DNA from: Paramecium pentaurelia | Taxonomy: Eukaryota > Ciliophora > Oligohymenophorea > Peniculida > Parameciidae | DNA length: 64,000 nt | Direction of reading: 5' to 3' | Assembly: GCA_905183005.1 (NCBI GenBank) | Contig: CAJJDO010000053.1 | Span: 440,165 to 504,164, forward strand | Shown: positions 23,641 to 35,507 of the stretch, piece by piece | Layout of the letters: every line of letters begins with the position of its first letter | Numbering within the stretch: the stretch's first letter is position 1 | Notes under the pieces: model-generated | Told to the model about the DNA's origin: nothing | Seen by the model: the letters and a program-made list of their open reading frames with translations, nothing else | Database searches by the model: none | Translations under genes and position numbers: made by a program

Positions 23641-24792
23641 TATATCTATTTTTAAGGGTTATAGGTATTCAATATTATAATACATAAAATTAAATATTGA
23701 AACAAAACATTAAAAATTAATACATAAATTAATATGATGATGAATCATTTAAGAAATTGTGGAAAATTTTCAACTCTTGTGTTTGCTGACCATTCAAGTG
23801 GAAAATTATCCAAATCAACACTTAAAATCTTAAATGCCGCAAAACTATTGAACCAATAGATCTCTTTATTAGTAGCTAGCAATGATGCCAGTTCTGTGGT
23901 TGATTAAATCAAATCATCAATACCCAGCAATGTTGTACACCAAGTACTAGTGGCACAACATGACTCATTTAAAGCACCTTAGGCAGATTTATTAGGCAAT
24001 TTGGTTAAACAGTTGATTGATTAACATGGATTCACTAATTTTGTCACAAGCACCTCTACATTAGCAAAAGACTTTTTACCTAGAGTTGCTGTTAAATATG
24101 CAGCCCAACCTATAACAGATGTTATAGCTATAAATAATGAAGTATTTTTCAGACCTGTGTATGCAGGAAATGCAATTGCTTAAGTCAAATCAAATGATAA
24201 AGTCAAATTCATATCCTTTAGACCAACAAATTTTGAAGAAGTAGATTATAATTAATAATTAGATTCAATAAGTTGGTGAAAAAGTGTCAAATATTGTATA
24301 GGTGAAAGTGGAAAATACAAAATAAATGATTGAACATGTCTCTGATGAATTAGTATAAAGTGATAAACCAGAATTGACTACTGCTAAATTTGTATCTCTA
24401 TTTTTTAATAATAGATTGTATCAGGAGGAAGAGCCTTGGGAAGCAAAGAAAATTTCTAAATTTTGGATGAATTAGCAAATGCTTTAGGCAATACAGCTAT
24501 TGGTGCATCTAGAGCAGCCGTTGATGCAGGATATGCTGCAAATGATTAATAAGTTGGACAAACAGGTAAAGTGGTTGCCCCTGAATTATACATTGCAGTA
24601 GGTATATCTGGAGCTATTCAGCATTTGGCAGGAATGAAAGATTCAAAAGTGATTGTAGCTATCAATAAAGGTATTTTTAAATGAAATCAACTTTATAGAT
24701 TAAGAAGCTCCAATTGTAAGTGTAGCTGATTATACAATTGTTGATGACTTGTTTAAAGTAGTGCCAGAGTTAACAAAGAAAATAAAAGAAAT
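23610..24792. repeat. Left copy of unmerged contig overlap (1183 bp)
   Basis: Repeated at 24794-25976 with constant offset 1184 around the single N at 24793. It stops mid-codon context at the N. No mismatch was noticed in a line-by-line comparison of most of its length. Confidence 0.93.
23734..24792 (+). CDS. ETFA: ETF alpha, left copy (artefactual duplicate, ends at N)
   Basis: Same gene as 24918-25986, cut by the assembly gap 11 nt before its stop codon. Introns 24241-24262, 24392-24414 and 24671-24698. It should not be counted as a second gene. Confidence 0.85.
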
Positions 24793-24793
24793 N

Positions 24794-25976
24794 TAATTAT
24801 ATTGTTGATTGAATTCATAAAATTTATATCTATTTTTAAGGGTTATAGGTATTCAATATTATAATACATAAAATTAAATATTGAAACAAAACATTAAAAA
24901 TTAATACATAAATTAATATGATGATGAATCATTTAAGAAATTGTGGAAAATTTTCAACTCTTGTGTTTGCTGACCATTCAAGTGGAAAATTATCCAAATC
25001 AACACTTAAAATCTTAAATGCCGCAAAACTATTGAACCAATAGATCTCTTTATTAGTAGCTAGCAATGATGCCAGTTCTGTGGTTGATTAAATCAAATCA
25101 TCAATACCCAGCAATGTTGTACACCAAGTACTAGTGGCACAACATGACTCATTTAAAGCACCTTAGGCAGATTTATTAGGCAATTTGGTTAAACAGTTGA
25201 TTGATTAACATGGATTCACTAATTTTGTCACAAGCACCTCTACATTAGCAAAAGACTTTTTACCTAGAGTTGCTGTTAAATATGCAGCCCAACCTATAAC
25301 AGATGTTATAGCTATAAATAATGAAGTATTTTTCAGACCTGTGTATGCAGGAAATGCAATTGCTTAAGTCAAATCAAATGATAAAGTCAAATTCATATCC
25401 TTTAGACCAACAAATTTTGAAGAAGTAGATTATAATTAATAATTAGATTCAATAAGTTGGTGAAAAAGTGTCAAATATTGTATAGGTGAAAGTGGAAAAT
25501 ACAAAATAAATGATTGAACATGTCTCTGATGAATTAGTATAAAGTGATAAACCAGAATTGACTACTGCTAAATTTGTATCTCTATTTTTTAATAATAGAT
25601 TGTATCAGGAGGAAGAGCCTTGGGAAGCAAAGAAAATTTCTAAATTTTGGATGAATTAGCAAATGCTTTAGGCAATACAGCTATTGGTGCATCTAGAGCA
25701 GCCGTTGATGCAGGATATGCTGCAAATGATTAATAAGTTGGACAAACAGGTAAAGTGGTTGCCCCTGAATTATACATTGCAGTAGGTATATCTGGAGCTA
25801 TTCAGCATTTGGCAGGAATGAAAGATTCAAAAGTGATTGTAGCTATCAATAAAGGTATTTTTAAATGAAATCAACTTTATAGATTAAGAAGCTCCAATTG
25901 TAAGTGTAGCTGATTATACAATTGTTGATGACTTGTTTAAAGTAGTGCCAGAGTTAACAAAGAAAATAAAAGAAAT
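24794..25976. repeat. Right copy of unmerged contig overlap (1183 bp)
   Basis: Partner of 23610-24792. It begins inside the upstream non-coding DNA and continues into unique sequence at 25977, which supplies the missing stop codon of the ETF alpha gene. Confidence 0.93.
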
Positions 25977-25986
25977 TAAATAATGA
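24918..25986 (+). CDS. ETFA: Electron transfer flavoprotein subunit alpha
   Basis: Mitochondrial FAD protein that, with ETF beta, passes electrons from acyl-CoA dehydrogenases to ETF-ubiquinone oxidoreductase. 331 aa after three introns (25425-25446, 25576-25598 and 25855-25882; 22, 23 and 28 nt, all TAG), the usual length for the family. Three consecutive ATGs start it, and the basic N terminus (NHLRNCGKFST) fits a mitochondrial presequence. Seen: an N-terminal domain (VFADHSSGKLSKSTLKIL), then the conserved FAD domain: IVSGGRALGSKENFQILDEL, GASRAAVDAGYA, VGQTGKVVAPELYIAVGISG and HLAGMKDSKVIVAINKD. Complete and intact in this copy. The stop is TGA 25984-25986. Confidence 0.96.
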
Positions 25987-26017
25987 TATAAATGACGTAA
26001 TTATATAAATAATAATA

Positions 26018-27782
26018 ATGAATAAATACATAATATTGTTGATACTTTGCAGTATATGCTTTAGTTCAAGTTTATCTTAGTAAGAGAAATTCTTTTGCAA
26101 ATAATGTCATAAATTTGTTCATACAATATAAAAGGTAGAACATTTTTGGGATAAATCAATTGTATGGTTTTTGGAACTTGTTGCAGAAGGATATTGTTCT
26201 TATGCTAAAATTGAAAAGCATTCAGTTTGTAAAGGAGCAATTCATGAAATGACACCTGTAATTTTTGAAGGAATCTAAAAAAGATTTTTAGATGAAGATT
26301 TCATTTGTCCATTAATTAGATGGTGTCCTAAAGTTTATGAAGAATTAAAATTAGAAGATTATGTTTCTAATATTTTAAAAGATAAACCATTAAATACATA
26401 ATGGCCAGAAATAGATGGAACTGATACTATTGAAATTATACATGTTAGTGATATTCATACAGACTTACTTTATAAAGAAGGAACTTTGCCTAAATGCAAT
26501 GAACCATTATGCTGCAGAGAAGAATTTAAGGCGAAAGAAAATGATCCAAAGGCAGGATATTGGGGAAGTGCTGCAGTTTGTGATTTACCAGAGAGAACTT
26601 TTGAGTAATTTGTAAATTTCTTGAAAACAGATGTAATTAATCCAAATAAAAAAACATTCTTATTTTGGACGGGAGATAATGTTCAACATGATGTTTGGAA
26701 ATAAGGAAGAGAATATAATATAAAAAATTCAAGAAGAATCACCGAAATATTCACTAAAGGGGATTTAGGCATTACATTCATTCCATAAATCGGAAATCAT
26801 GAAGCATTTCCTGTGAATCAATATGATTACATGACTGAAAAAGATAGCAATTTAAGAGTTGAATTTTCTAATATGTGGAGAGATTGGCTTGGAGATGAAA
26901 CTGCAGAGTTTTTCAAACAAAATGGATTTTATGCGAAAGAATTTGATAATTTTAAGGTTATTGCATTTGATTCACAAATTTGTAATCCTGATAATTGGTA
27001 TCTACTTAAAGACCCAACAGATCCAACAGGATTTTTATAATGGGCAGAATAAGAATTAAAAGAATCAGAATTGAAAGAGCAAGCTGTTTATTTCACTGCT
27101 CATATTTATACATCAAGCTGTCTTGTTCCATGGGCTAGAAGATTTAATGCTTTAGTTGAAAGATATGCTTACATAGTTAGAGGATAAATTTATGGACATG
27201 CTCATGGAGAATTTTTCAATCTCTATAAAGACTAAAATGGAGAACCAATGAACATTGCTTATATAAGTTCTTCCTTAACTACATATACTTATAAATTACC
27301 AAGCTTTAGGAAGTTTATTGTAGATGCAAAAACGATGATTCCCTTAAATTATTATGAATATCGTCTAGACTTAGAGAAATATAATTAAATTGGAAAAGAT
27401 GCTATTTTGAAATGGGATATTGCATTTGATTTTCTTTCTGAATATGGAGCCACAAGAATGTATCCAGCAGATTTGTTTGCCATAACAGAAAGATTATTTA
27501 AAGAACCTGAATTAGTTAAAAAGTTTGATTTTAATTCTAATTCTGGAACTGGTATAAGTGGAGATTCTGTAAAAATTATTAAATAATTTATAGGCTAGAT
27601 ATTTATATTGTAAACTAAATCACAGCATTAATGATGACCTACATTTATGTTTAGGAGAAAAACTAAAAAAAGATTGGACTGATTATATATCTCCAGGTTG
27701 GAGAAGGAGAATTGTTTATAAGTCAAAGAAAGAATCTAAGAAGTCTAAAAAGTAAAAGAAATAAAAGAAATAGCAATAATGA
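26018..27782 (+). CDS. Acid sphingomyelinase-like phosphodiesterase, copy 1
   Basis: Secreted or lysosomal metallophosphodiesterase related to SMPD1/SMPDL. 579 aa with one intron 27569-27593 (25 nt, TAG). Seen: signal peptide (MNKYIILLILCSICFSSSLS), a saposin-B-like domain with paired cysteines (FFCKQCHKFV, GYCSYAKI, HSVCKGAI, FICPLIRWCP), then a calcineurin-type core: HVSDIHTDLLY, WTGDNVQHD, IGNHEAFP, YFTAHIY and YGHAHGEFF. These give the Asp, His and Asn ligands expected for two metal ions. A Lys/Gln-rich tail ends the protein. The start lies 31 bp after the ETF alpha stop. It is a tandem paralogue of 28355-30123 with blocks of near-identity. Substrate not established: sphingomyelin, nucleotides or another phosphodiester are all possible for the family. 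Confidence 0.9.
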
Positions 27783-28354
27783 TAAATAATAAAATAATAT
27801 TTAAATATGCATGATACGTATTTTGAATAGTGTCAATATACTTTATACTTGCTCAGTATGTCTTATAATAATGTTAAGATAAATAAATAAAATATTAAGA
27901 AATTTTAATTTGTAGATATACCATTTGACTAAGAAGCTTAAGTAAATAATTGTTACTAAAAAATTTGCATATAAATAGGTTATACCAAATCAACTTTGAT
28001 AAATATCTCAATTTTAATCAATTATAGAATCGAATAAAATCAACTAAAATAAGATTTAATATTATAATTGTTAATGATTATTTATTATAATGATATTCCA
28101 ATATTAGTGTTCTTATCATAATCTTATTCCAATTAGGTTGTGAGATTAAAATCATCAGAAATCAAATTCATTCCAATCTTTCATGATTTAGTGTTATAAG
28201 TTTTGCGCTTTTTAAATTATTTATTAAAGATGTTGACTCTTTCCTAATATTAACAATTGATTATATTAATCTTTAAAACTACGCTAAATATTTTAGTTGT
28301 TAGGTTACTTTATATAATATATCATAAGATTAGTATAATGTTATTATAAAAATA
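27783..28354. other. Spacer between tandem paralogues
   Basis: 570 bp of AT-rich sequence with many TAA and TGA in all frames. No gene remnant recognised. Homology between the two flanking genes begins only about at the start codons. Confidence 0.5.
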
Positions 28355-30123
28355 ATGAATAAATACATCATATTGTTGATACTTTGCAGTATATGTTTTA
28401 GTTCTAGTTTATCATAGTAAGAGAAATTCTTTTGCAAATAATGTCATAAATTTGTTCATACAATATAAAAGGTAGAACATTTTTGGGATAAATCAATTGT
28501 ATGGTTTTTGGAACTTGTTGCAGAAGGATATTGTTCTTATGCTAAAATTGAAAAGCATTCAGTTTGTAAAGGAGCAATTCATGAAATGACACCTGTAATT
28601 TTTGAAGGAATCTAAAAAAGATTTTTAGATGAAGATTTCATTTGTCCATTAATTAGATGGTGTCCTAAAGTTTATGAAGAATTAAAATTAGAAGATTATG
28701 TTTCTAATATTTTAAAAGATAAACCATTAAACACATAATGGCCAGAAATAGATGGAACTGATACTATTGAAATTATACATGTAAGTGATATACATACGGA
28801 CTTATTTTATAAAGAAGGAAGTGCTTAAAATTGTGATGAACCATTATGTTGTAGAGAAGGGTTTAAACTTAAAGATTATAATCCTAAAAAAGCAGGATAT
28901 TGGGGAAGTGCTGCAGTTTGTGATTTACCAGAGAGAACTTTTGAGTAATTTGTAAATTTCTTGAAAACAGATGTAATTAATCCAAATAAAAAAACATTCT
29001 TATTTTGGACGGGAGATAATGTTCAACATGATGTTTGGAAATAAGGAAGAGAATATAATATTATTAATTCAAAAAGAATTACAGAAATTTTTAAAAAAGC
29101 TAATTTGGGTATACCAATAATACCCTAAGTTGGGAATCATGAAATGTTTCCAGTTGATCAATATGATTACATGACTGAAAAAGATAGCAATTTAAGAGTT
29201 GAATTTTCTAATATGTGGAGAGATTGGCTTGGAGATGAAACTGCAGAGTTTTTTAAAAAGAATGGATTTTATGCAAAAGAATTTGATAATCTTAAGGTTA
29301 TTGCATTTGATTCACAAATTTGTAATCCTGATAATTGGTATCTACTTAAAGATCCTACTGATCCTACTGGATTCTTAGAATGGGCAGAATAAGAATTGAA
29401 AGACTCCGAATTAAAAGATCAAGCTGTGTATTTCACTGCTCATATTTTCACTTAAGAATGTATGGTGCCTTGGGCTAGAAGATTTAATGCATTAGTTGAA
29501 AGATATGCTTATATAGTTAGAGGATAAATATATGGACATGCTCATGGAGAATTTTATAATTTATACAAAGATCAAAATGGAAAACCAATGAATATTGCTT
29601 ATATAAGTTCTTCATTAACTACTTATAATAATAAATTACCCAGTTTTAGGAAATTTATTGTAGATGCAAAAACGATGATTCCATTAAATTATTATGAATA
29701 TCGTTTAAATTTGGATAAATACAATTATATTGGTAAGGATGCTATTTTAAAATGGGATATTGCATTTGATTTTCTTTCAGAATATGGAGTAACAAGAATG
29801 TATCCAGCAGATTTATATGCGATCACAGAAAGATTATTTACAGAACCTGAATTAGTCAAGAAATTTGATTTTAATTAGAATTCAGGCACTGGACTTAGTG
29901 GAGATACTGTATTAGTTTAATGTATATTTAGGCTTAATACTTATATTGTTTATTAAATAATAGTATTAAAGATGATCTAAAAGTTTGTAAAGGCGAAACT
30001 CTTACAAAAGATTGGACTTAATATATTTCACCAGGATGGAGAAAGAGAATTGATACTTCTGAAGAGAAAGAAGAGAAGAAATAGAAAAAATAATAGAAAA
30101 AATAAAAGAAATAGAAAAAATGA
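28355..30123 (+). CDS. Acid sphingomyelinase-like phosphodiesterase, copy 2
   Basis: Tandem paralogue of 26018-27782, 581 aa with one intron 29909-29931 (23 nt, TAG) at the same place. It shares the signal peptide, saposin-B-like cysteines and metal-binding motifs (HVSDIHTDLFY, WTGDNVQHD, VGNHEMFP, YFTAHIF, YGHAHGEF). Differences cluster: the loop after SDIHTD (here SAQNCDEPLCCREGFKLKDYN), the stretch before VGNHE, and the C-terminal tail (RKRIDTSEEKEEKKQKK). The first roughly 400 coding bases and two internal blocks are almost identical to copy 1 at nucleotide level, including silent sites, which points to recent duplication or gene conversion. All catalytic motifs are intact, so both are probably active and possibly of different specificity. 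Confidence 0.9.
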
Positions 30124-30159
30124 TTTATATTATTATTATAATAATATTAAAATTATATT

Positions 30160-31329
30160 ATGGATTTTGAAGAATAAGAAGATGAATAGATGAATGATAA
30201 TTTATTTAATATATAAAAAGAAGAGGATTTGAAAATTGAATATTAATAATTGTAATAGAATGACTATGAAAATAAGACAGGTTCAAAATTATTGCAAAAA
30301 AATAAAGAATATTAGAAATCATTATTATAATATAAATAATATCTTGAAAGAAAAATTGCAAAGAAATAATAGCAAATATAATAATTAGATTAGATTTTGT
30401 AAACGATACCTAAATAGGAAGAAGAAATTAATTTTAAAGAAAAATGCTCAGCTTATTTAACTTTGGAAATATTGCATGATTCAAAATAAAGGAAAATATT
30501 TTCATATGCTGTTAATGATTTTGAAATGTTAAAGTAAGAGAATCCTCCTCATTATGTGAAATTAATTTAAGATTTAAAAAAAAAAGATTTAAAATTGAAG
30601 AAATTAGATTATACTTCTCCAAGATTTAGGTAATAATGTAAAAAGAAATAAAAATAACATATTTTGACATAAGCAATCTAACCAAAGAATACTTAAATAA
30701 GAGAACTAATTATAAAAGAAGTTGTAAATTGTTTACCAATAGAAGGGAATGAAATTTAATGGTCTTTATTACCAATTCATGCAACATAATTATTAAATAT
30801 ATATACAAGTGACTAAAATAGTATTGAAGCTATAGAAATTTATAGAGTTTGGCTTAAGAGATATCATTAATTGTACAACAATTAATTTACATTATAGGAA
30901 GATAATAAGCTTGTAGAATTAGTTTAAATGATAGGAGATAATTAATGGGCATATTTAGCCAAACTTATAACAACAAAGACTTCAATTTAATTGAGAGAAA
31001 GATGGTTCAAATTTTTAAATAAGAATATAAAAAGACAAAGATGGAAAATTTTGGAAGATCTAAAATTAATAATATTAGTAGACTATTTTGGTGTTGGATA
31101 ATGGAATAAATTACATCAGTTTTTCAAAAATAGAACAGAAGTTTAAATAAGAGAAAGGTGGTGTAATGTATTAGATCCTGAGTTAGAAATAAGACCATGG
31201 ACAGAAGAAGAAGATTAAGAACTATTGAGTTTGAATCAAAAATATGGAAATGCATGGAGTGTAGTCAGTTTAAAACTAAAAAGAACTGATAATGAATGTA
31301 GAAGAAGATTTTAATAAATCAAAAAGTGA
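30160..31329 (+). CDS. Myb/SANT-repeat DNA-binding protein (SNAPC4-like)
   Basis: 389 aa and intronless. An acidic, Gln-rich N-terminal half with coils (YLERKIAKKQQQIQQLDQIL) is followed by three Myb-type helical repeats in the C-terminal third: FTLQEDNKLVELVQMIG...WAYLAKL...IQLRERWFKFLN; then a repeat with LKLIILVDYFGVGQWNKLHQFF and VQIRERWCNVLDPEL; then RPWTEEEDQELLSLNQKYG and NECRRRFQQIKK. The RERWxxxLxP pattern is typical of Myb repeats in SNAPC4, c-Myb and CDC5. Several copies at the C terminus with a long N-terminal part suggest a SNAPC4-like snRNA transcription factor, but this is inference. The stop is TGA 31327-31329, 28 bp before the next gene. Confidence 0.8.
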
Positions 31330-31357
31330 TTATGAATTTATATACTTAATATATTGT

Positions 31358-33133
31358 ATGATTGATAATCCATTCGAATTTGAAAGAGATTCTAAAAAGT
31401 TTACTAATTCTTTGGAACATGATAGAAATGCAATTGAAGAAGAAGATGATAAATAATAGTAGACAAGATTAACTTAACTTTATATTGGTAAATCTGCAGG
31501 TAGATATGGATTATTGAGAAAATTAGAAGAGTAGAGTAAATTTATTTTATTTAGCTTAAGCTGAAAAATTAGCAGTAGAAAGAGATCTTGTATTCTCTTA
31601 GGATTTAAAAACAAAAAGTTATAATTTAAAACCAGATCCAATTTAATGTCATTTGAAACAGTTTAATCCAAGAATGCTTGAAAAAAATTATTAAGATTCT
31701 TTATAAAAAGCTTATAAAATAAAGAGTATTTTGAATGAAAAAAAAGAAACTCTTTAGGATTTTGTTGAAAAGAAAAGAGAAATTTGTTTAACAAATCTAA
31801 ATATTTTAACAAAAAAAGAAGAAACAAATAGACTTGAAGATTTTATAAAAAATGAATAGGAATCATTGTAAGCCAGAAAATTATATTTTAAAAATGATTG
31901 TGAATTAGTAAAGAGATTTATGAGTGAAGTTAAATCTCAAGCAGATTAAGCTGCAATTTTAGCTGATAAAGAAATGAGAAGGAAGGAAGAAGTTAAAGTT
32001 GAAGTTGCTAGAATATTAGCCTAAATTGATAGATTGAAATTATTAAAAAGTAAACTTTAAGATGAATATGATAAATTAGATAAATATAGATAATTTTTAG
32101 AAAAAATTAAAGTAATTTTCAATTTCTATTATTTTAGTAACACTATAAAACCAAATTTTCAGAGTTAGAAAAAGATATTATATTGCCACAATCTATATCT
32201 AATTCTAAAAAGACCTTATTCTTAACAGGTGTTAATGTTTTAGAATCTGAAATAAGATCAAAGGAATAAATAGAGTCATTGCAATTTGAATATAAGCAAA
32301 ATAAAATGGCTGATATTGTTATAGAGATTTTGGATGCAATTGAGGAAGGTAATCTAAGAAATATGTAAAATCAAAGAGATTCTGAAGAAGAAATAGAATA
32401 AAAAAGGAGGGAGGCTCAACGTTTAAAAGAAATCTTTGTTATTCATCAAAAGGAAAATGAATAAAGATTAAAAATATTAGAGAAGTAATTTGTTATGCAT
32501 CAACAATATCAACAGGAATAAAAAAAATAAGAAAAAGTTGATTAAAATAAATTAGAATTTGCAGAAGGTGAAAATTTGGATATGGATTAAATAGGAAAAC
32601 GAATAATAGAAATCTATGCAGATGTATCTAAAAAAGATCAAGATCCTTTAATCAAAAAACTAGGTATAGATTCAAAGTTGTTAAAAATTACTTTAAATGT
32701 AATTTATATTATTATTGATTAGTAACTTGAAAAAATTGTTTTAGAACTATCAGAATATAAATTGTAATTTATCATGAAATCTAAGTAAGATTATTTAGAT
32801 GCAGAAAAGAAAATCAATCAAAAAAAAAAGTAAACTGTTTTATAATTCATTTATAGAGAATAAAGATAAACAATTTAGAAAGATGAAGAAAAGAAAAAGT
32901 AAATAATTGAGAGAAGAAGAAAGAAAGAAGAATAAATGGCTAACTTTTATAGAGGGAGAAAGGATATGCGCAGAAATTATCCTGAAGAAAAAGTAATTGT
33001 GGAATAGGTTGTAGAAGACAATGGTGAAAATGACGATGAAAAATATTTGTAAGAGAATTATGAACTTGTCTATGTACCATCATAAAAAACTGATAATATT
33101 TCATCATCATAATAAGTATAATAATAATAATGA
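31358..33133 (+). CDS. CFAP100-like axonemal protein (DUF4200)
   Basis: 568 aa with introns 31536-31554 (19 nt), 32112-32137 (26 nt) and 32699-32722 (24 nt), all TAG. It starts MIDNPFEFERDSKK. Seen: IGKSAGRYGLLRKLEEQ, then a DUF4200-type helical segment (FVEKKREICLTNLNILTKKE through LQDEYDKLDKYRQFLEKI), followed by further long helices and an acidic tail. DUF4200 with this spacing is found in CFAP100/MIA1 and CFAP73/MIA2, which link the inner dynein arms to the doublet. Length and the long C-terminal coil fit CFAP100 better than CFAP73. Very short spacing to the Myb gene is ordinary for this genome and does not imply co-transcription. Confidence 0.72.
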
Positions 33134-33843
33134 ACTAATTTTTGGATATGTTAGATTTGTTAATTCTAAACAGTGCATCTACTTAAGACTTTAAAATTTC
33201 ATCATCAGAATAATCAAAATATGCTAAAAAATATTGAATTAAATTATAAAAGATAACTTTTAATTCACCTGAAATAAGAAGATTGAATAATAGATTTAGT
33301 TGATAAAAGAACTTTAGTATAATTAAATATTGAATAAAAAGGAGGTTGAATATATTGGATAATATTTATGTCATCATAAAATTGATTAAATTTATGGATG
33401 AAATAATTAATTATTATTTTAACAGGAAATTTTAATATTATTTATAAATAAGATATTCGAAGAAGGGTGTCTTAAGTATATGTTAAAATTAATAAATATC
33501 ATAAAATCTTATACATATAATTATGAATTATCATTTAGAAAACCTAAATTCATTATTAAAAATAATAATAAAAAGGAGGAGGTTCATGATAACAATATTA
33601 GAGATACGATGTAAAATCAATGGATTGAATGATAAATACAAATATAAATTGATAGTATAAAATAGCAATAATAAATAATTAGTATTAATGAATTATTTTG
33701 AGAATATAAAGTAAAGAGTTTAAAATCTGAAATAATTATTTAATATAATTTTTATTTAATAAATGATGTCTATTGGGTAATTATGATATTCCCTTGATTA
33801 TTAAACAATCTTATCTCTGATAATCATATATATATATATTTAT
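33134..33843. other. Stretch between convergent genes, possible small relic
   Basis: 710 bp between the CFAP100-like stop and the PTEN-like stop. On the plus strand a frame overlapping the previous stop reads MNQFLDMLDLLILNSA then SSSEQSKYAKKY and, after an in-frame TGA, KITFNSPEIRRLNNRF. TGAs break it, and no GT-AG pair I tried removes them. Two purine-rich AGGAGG-like tracts occur near 33340 and 33575. I would not call a gene here. Confidence 0.4.
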
Positions 33844-35264
33844 TCAAAAATCATCATCGATATCTTTAATAATATCAGTTCGAGCACGTCCTCCTTAAAC
33901 TATAAATTTATAGTAATTATTTTACATGTTTGATATTTCACATCATTGAGATTATCAAATGCAGCATCTCCAAATAATAAGATTTAAGACTCTTCAACAG
34001 TATGCTTAATGTAGTCATTTAGAATGTTTTAGATTAGTTCCCAATCAGGGCAAAGTTGTTTAGATAAGTTTGAACAACTTTTACACCTTTAATTAAATTA
34101 TATTTCATTTGTGCATTTACAGAAATCTTTAAATTGAATCTCAACATTCAAATCAGCAGGAAATCTATCATCTTTTTGTAATTTGGAAGGATCTAAATCT
34201 TCATTCTTTAAAATCAATTTGCTTATTCATTTAATATTATTTTACTTGTCTTCAATAAAGGCAGTATTAAAAGAAACTCGAAACATTGGTTCTACTTCAA
34301 AATGGCCTCATTATTGTTTTTTATAATAATACCATTATGATTAAATTTAATCATTATGTCTCCAATTGCCAAAAAAGGCTTGCCTATATTAATTCTAATT
34401 AATTCGATATCTTTCAACATTAAATCTTTTGCTTTCTTTTAATCTTTATACTAAGATCACATAAATAATACTTCTAATTTATCAGTATATTTTAAAGTTT
34501 TGCAAGACTTTTCATAAGTATAAATTTCTAAAAATGGTTTACATTATTTATCTTGAATATCTGGTATACCATGAATAACTATAGAAGTTAAGTATTTGAT
34601 AGGTGGATATATATTTCTTTAGAATAATATTCTAATTATTAACAGATAATGTTAACTTTTCAAAGTATTTCACATATCTCAATTAAGTTGGCATAGTAAT
34701 ACCACCTCCTTTTAAATGTTTCTATTTGTCATAATAAAACAATGCTTCTTCAGCATTAGAAAAGCGACCACTGTATAATAGATAACAACAAATTGCAGTT
34801 CCAGTTCTTCCAATTCCGTTAATACAATGCACAATAATTACATTTGATAATTTTGCTTAGAATAGATTCTTAAAATACATGATAAAAAATCATCAATATG
34901 TTTACACAACATAAACAAATATCCTAAATTAGGTGTAGATTTCTCTTCCCATGGCTAAAATAATAAGGGCTATCATATACAAAAGTATAAATTTTTCCTT
35001 TGAATTTTGTATGATCATATTGTATCCCACTTAAATTATAAATCTGATAATCATTATGGTGACGTTATTACAAATATTATGCAACCTAATAATAATATAA
35101 ACTAATCCTACATCATCTATATTATTTTTTTGTCCTGAATTCCTATCATTTGGGAAGGACATTGCAAGAATTCTAGGACATATATAAGTAATATCAAGCA
35201 AATCAGAGGAGATAATAGTAGACTTTTTGTTTTTTTAAGTTGTCTTATTTGATTTTATATTCAT
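33844..35264 (-). CDS. PTEN-like phosphatase with altered P-loop
   Basis: 407 aa, almost the length of human PTEN, after eight short introns of 26, 26, 23, 25, 21, 26, 24 and 26 nt; the summed length restores frame exactly. Seen: DITYICPRILAMSFP (PTEN DLTYIYPNIIAMGFP region), DYQIYNLSGIQYDHTKF, a WPD-loop equivalent FPWEEKSTP, the signature HCINGIGRTG (Cys near residue 119), GRFSNAEEALFYYD, then a C2 domain (IVIHGIPDI, FLEIYTYEK, IGDIMIKFNHNG and MFRVSFNTAFIED). An extra C-terminal part carries paired cysteines (CKCTNE, RCKSCSN, LCPDW) and ends TDIIKDIDDDF. The fold should dephosphorylate phosphoinositides or phosphoproteins. The two Lys of PTEN's HCKAGKGR are Ile here, so PIP3 specificity is doubtful. 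The catalytic Cys and Arg are present. Confidence 0.9.
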
Positions 35265-35507
35265 ATTATTATAAATAATAACTGTTAATAGTGTATTCAG
35301 TATTAACTATTGTAATATAATAAAGTCAAACATTTAATATATGTTTAATTAACTTAAAATTTATATATTATATATATTATTCAAAAGTGTATCAATTTTA
35401 GAGTAATAATTGAGAGATTAAAAATATTGTTATTTATTGAATAAAAAAACGTTGATGATAAGAATATATCTTAAAATTTATATCAAATGTAGATTCAATC
35501 ATAAAAT

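Noticed and set aside
26859..27059. Second overlapping plus-strand ORF inside the first sphingomyelinase-like gene
   Set aside because: Out-of-frame shadow of the GNHE-containing exon; no family features.
33340..33595. AGGAGG tracts resembling ribosome-binding sites
   Set aside because: Eukaryotic nuclear DNA; no open frame follows either tract.
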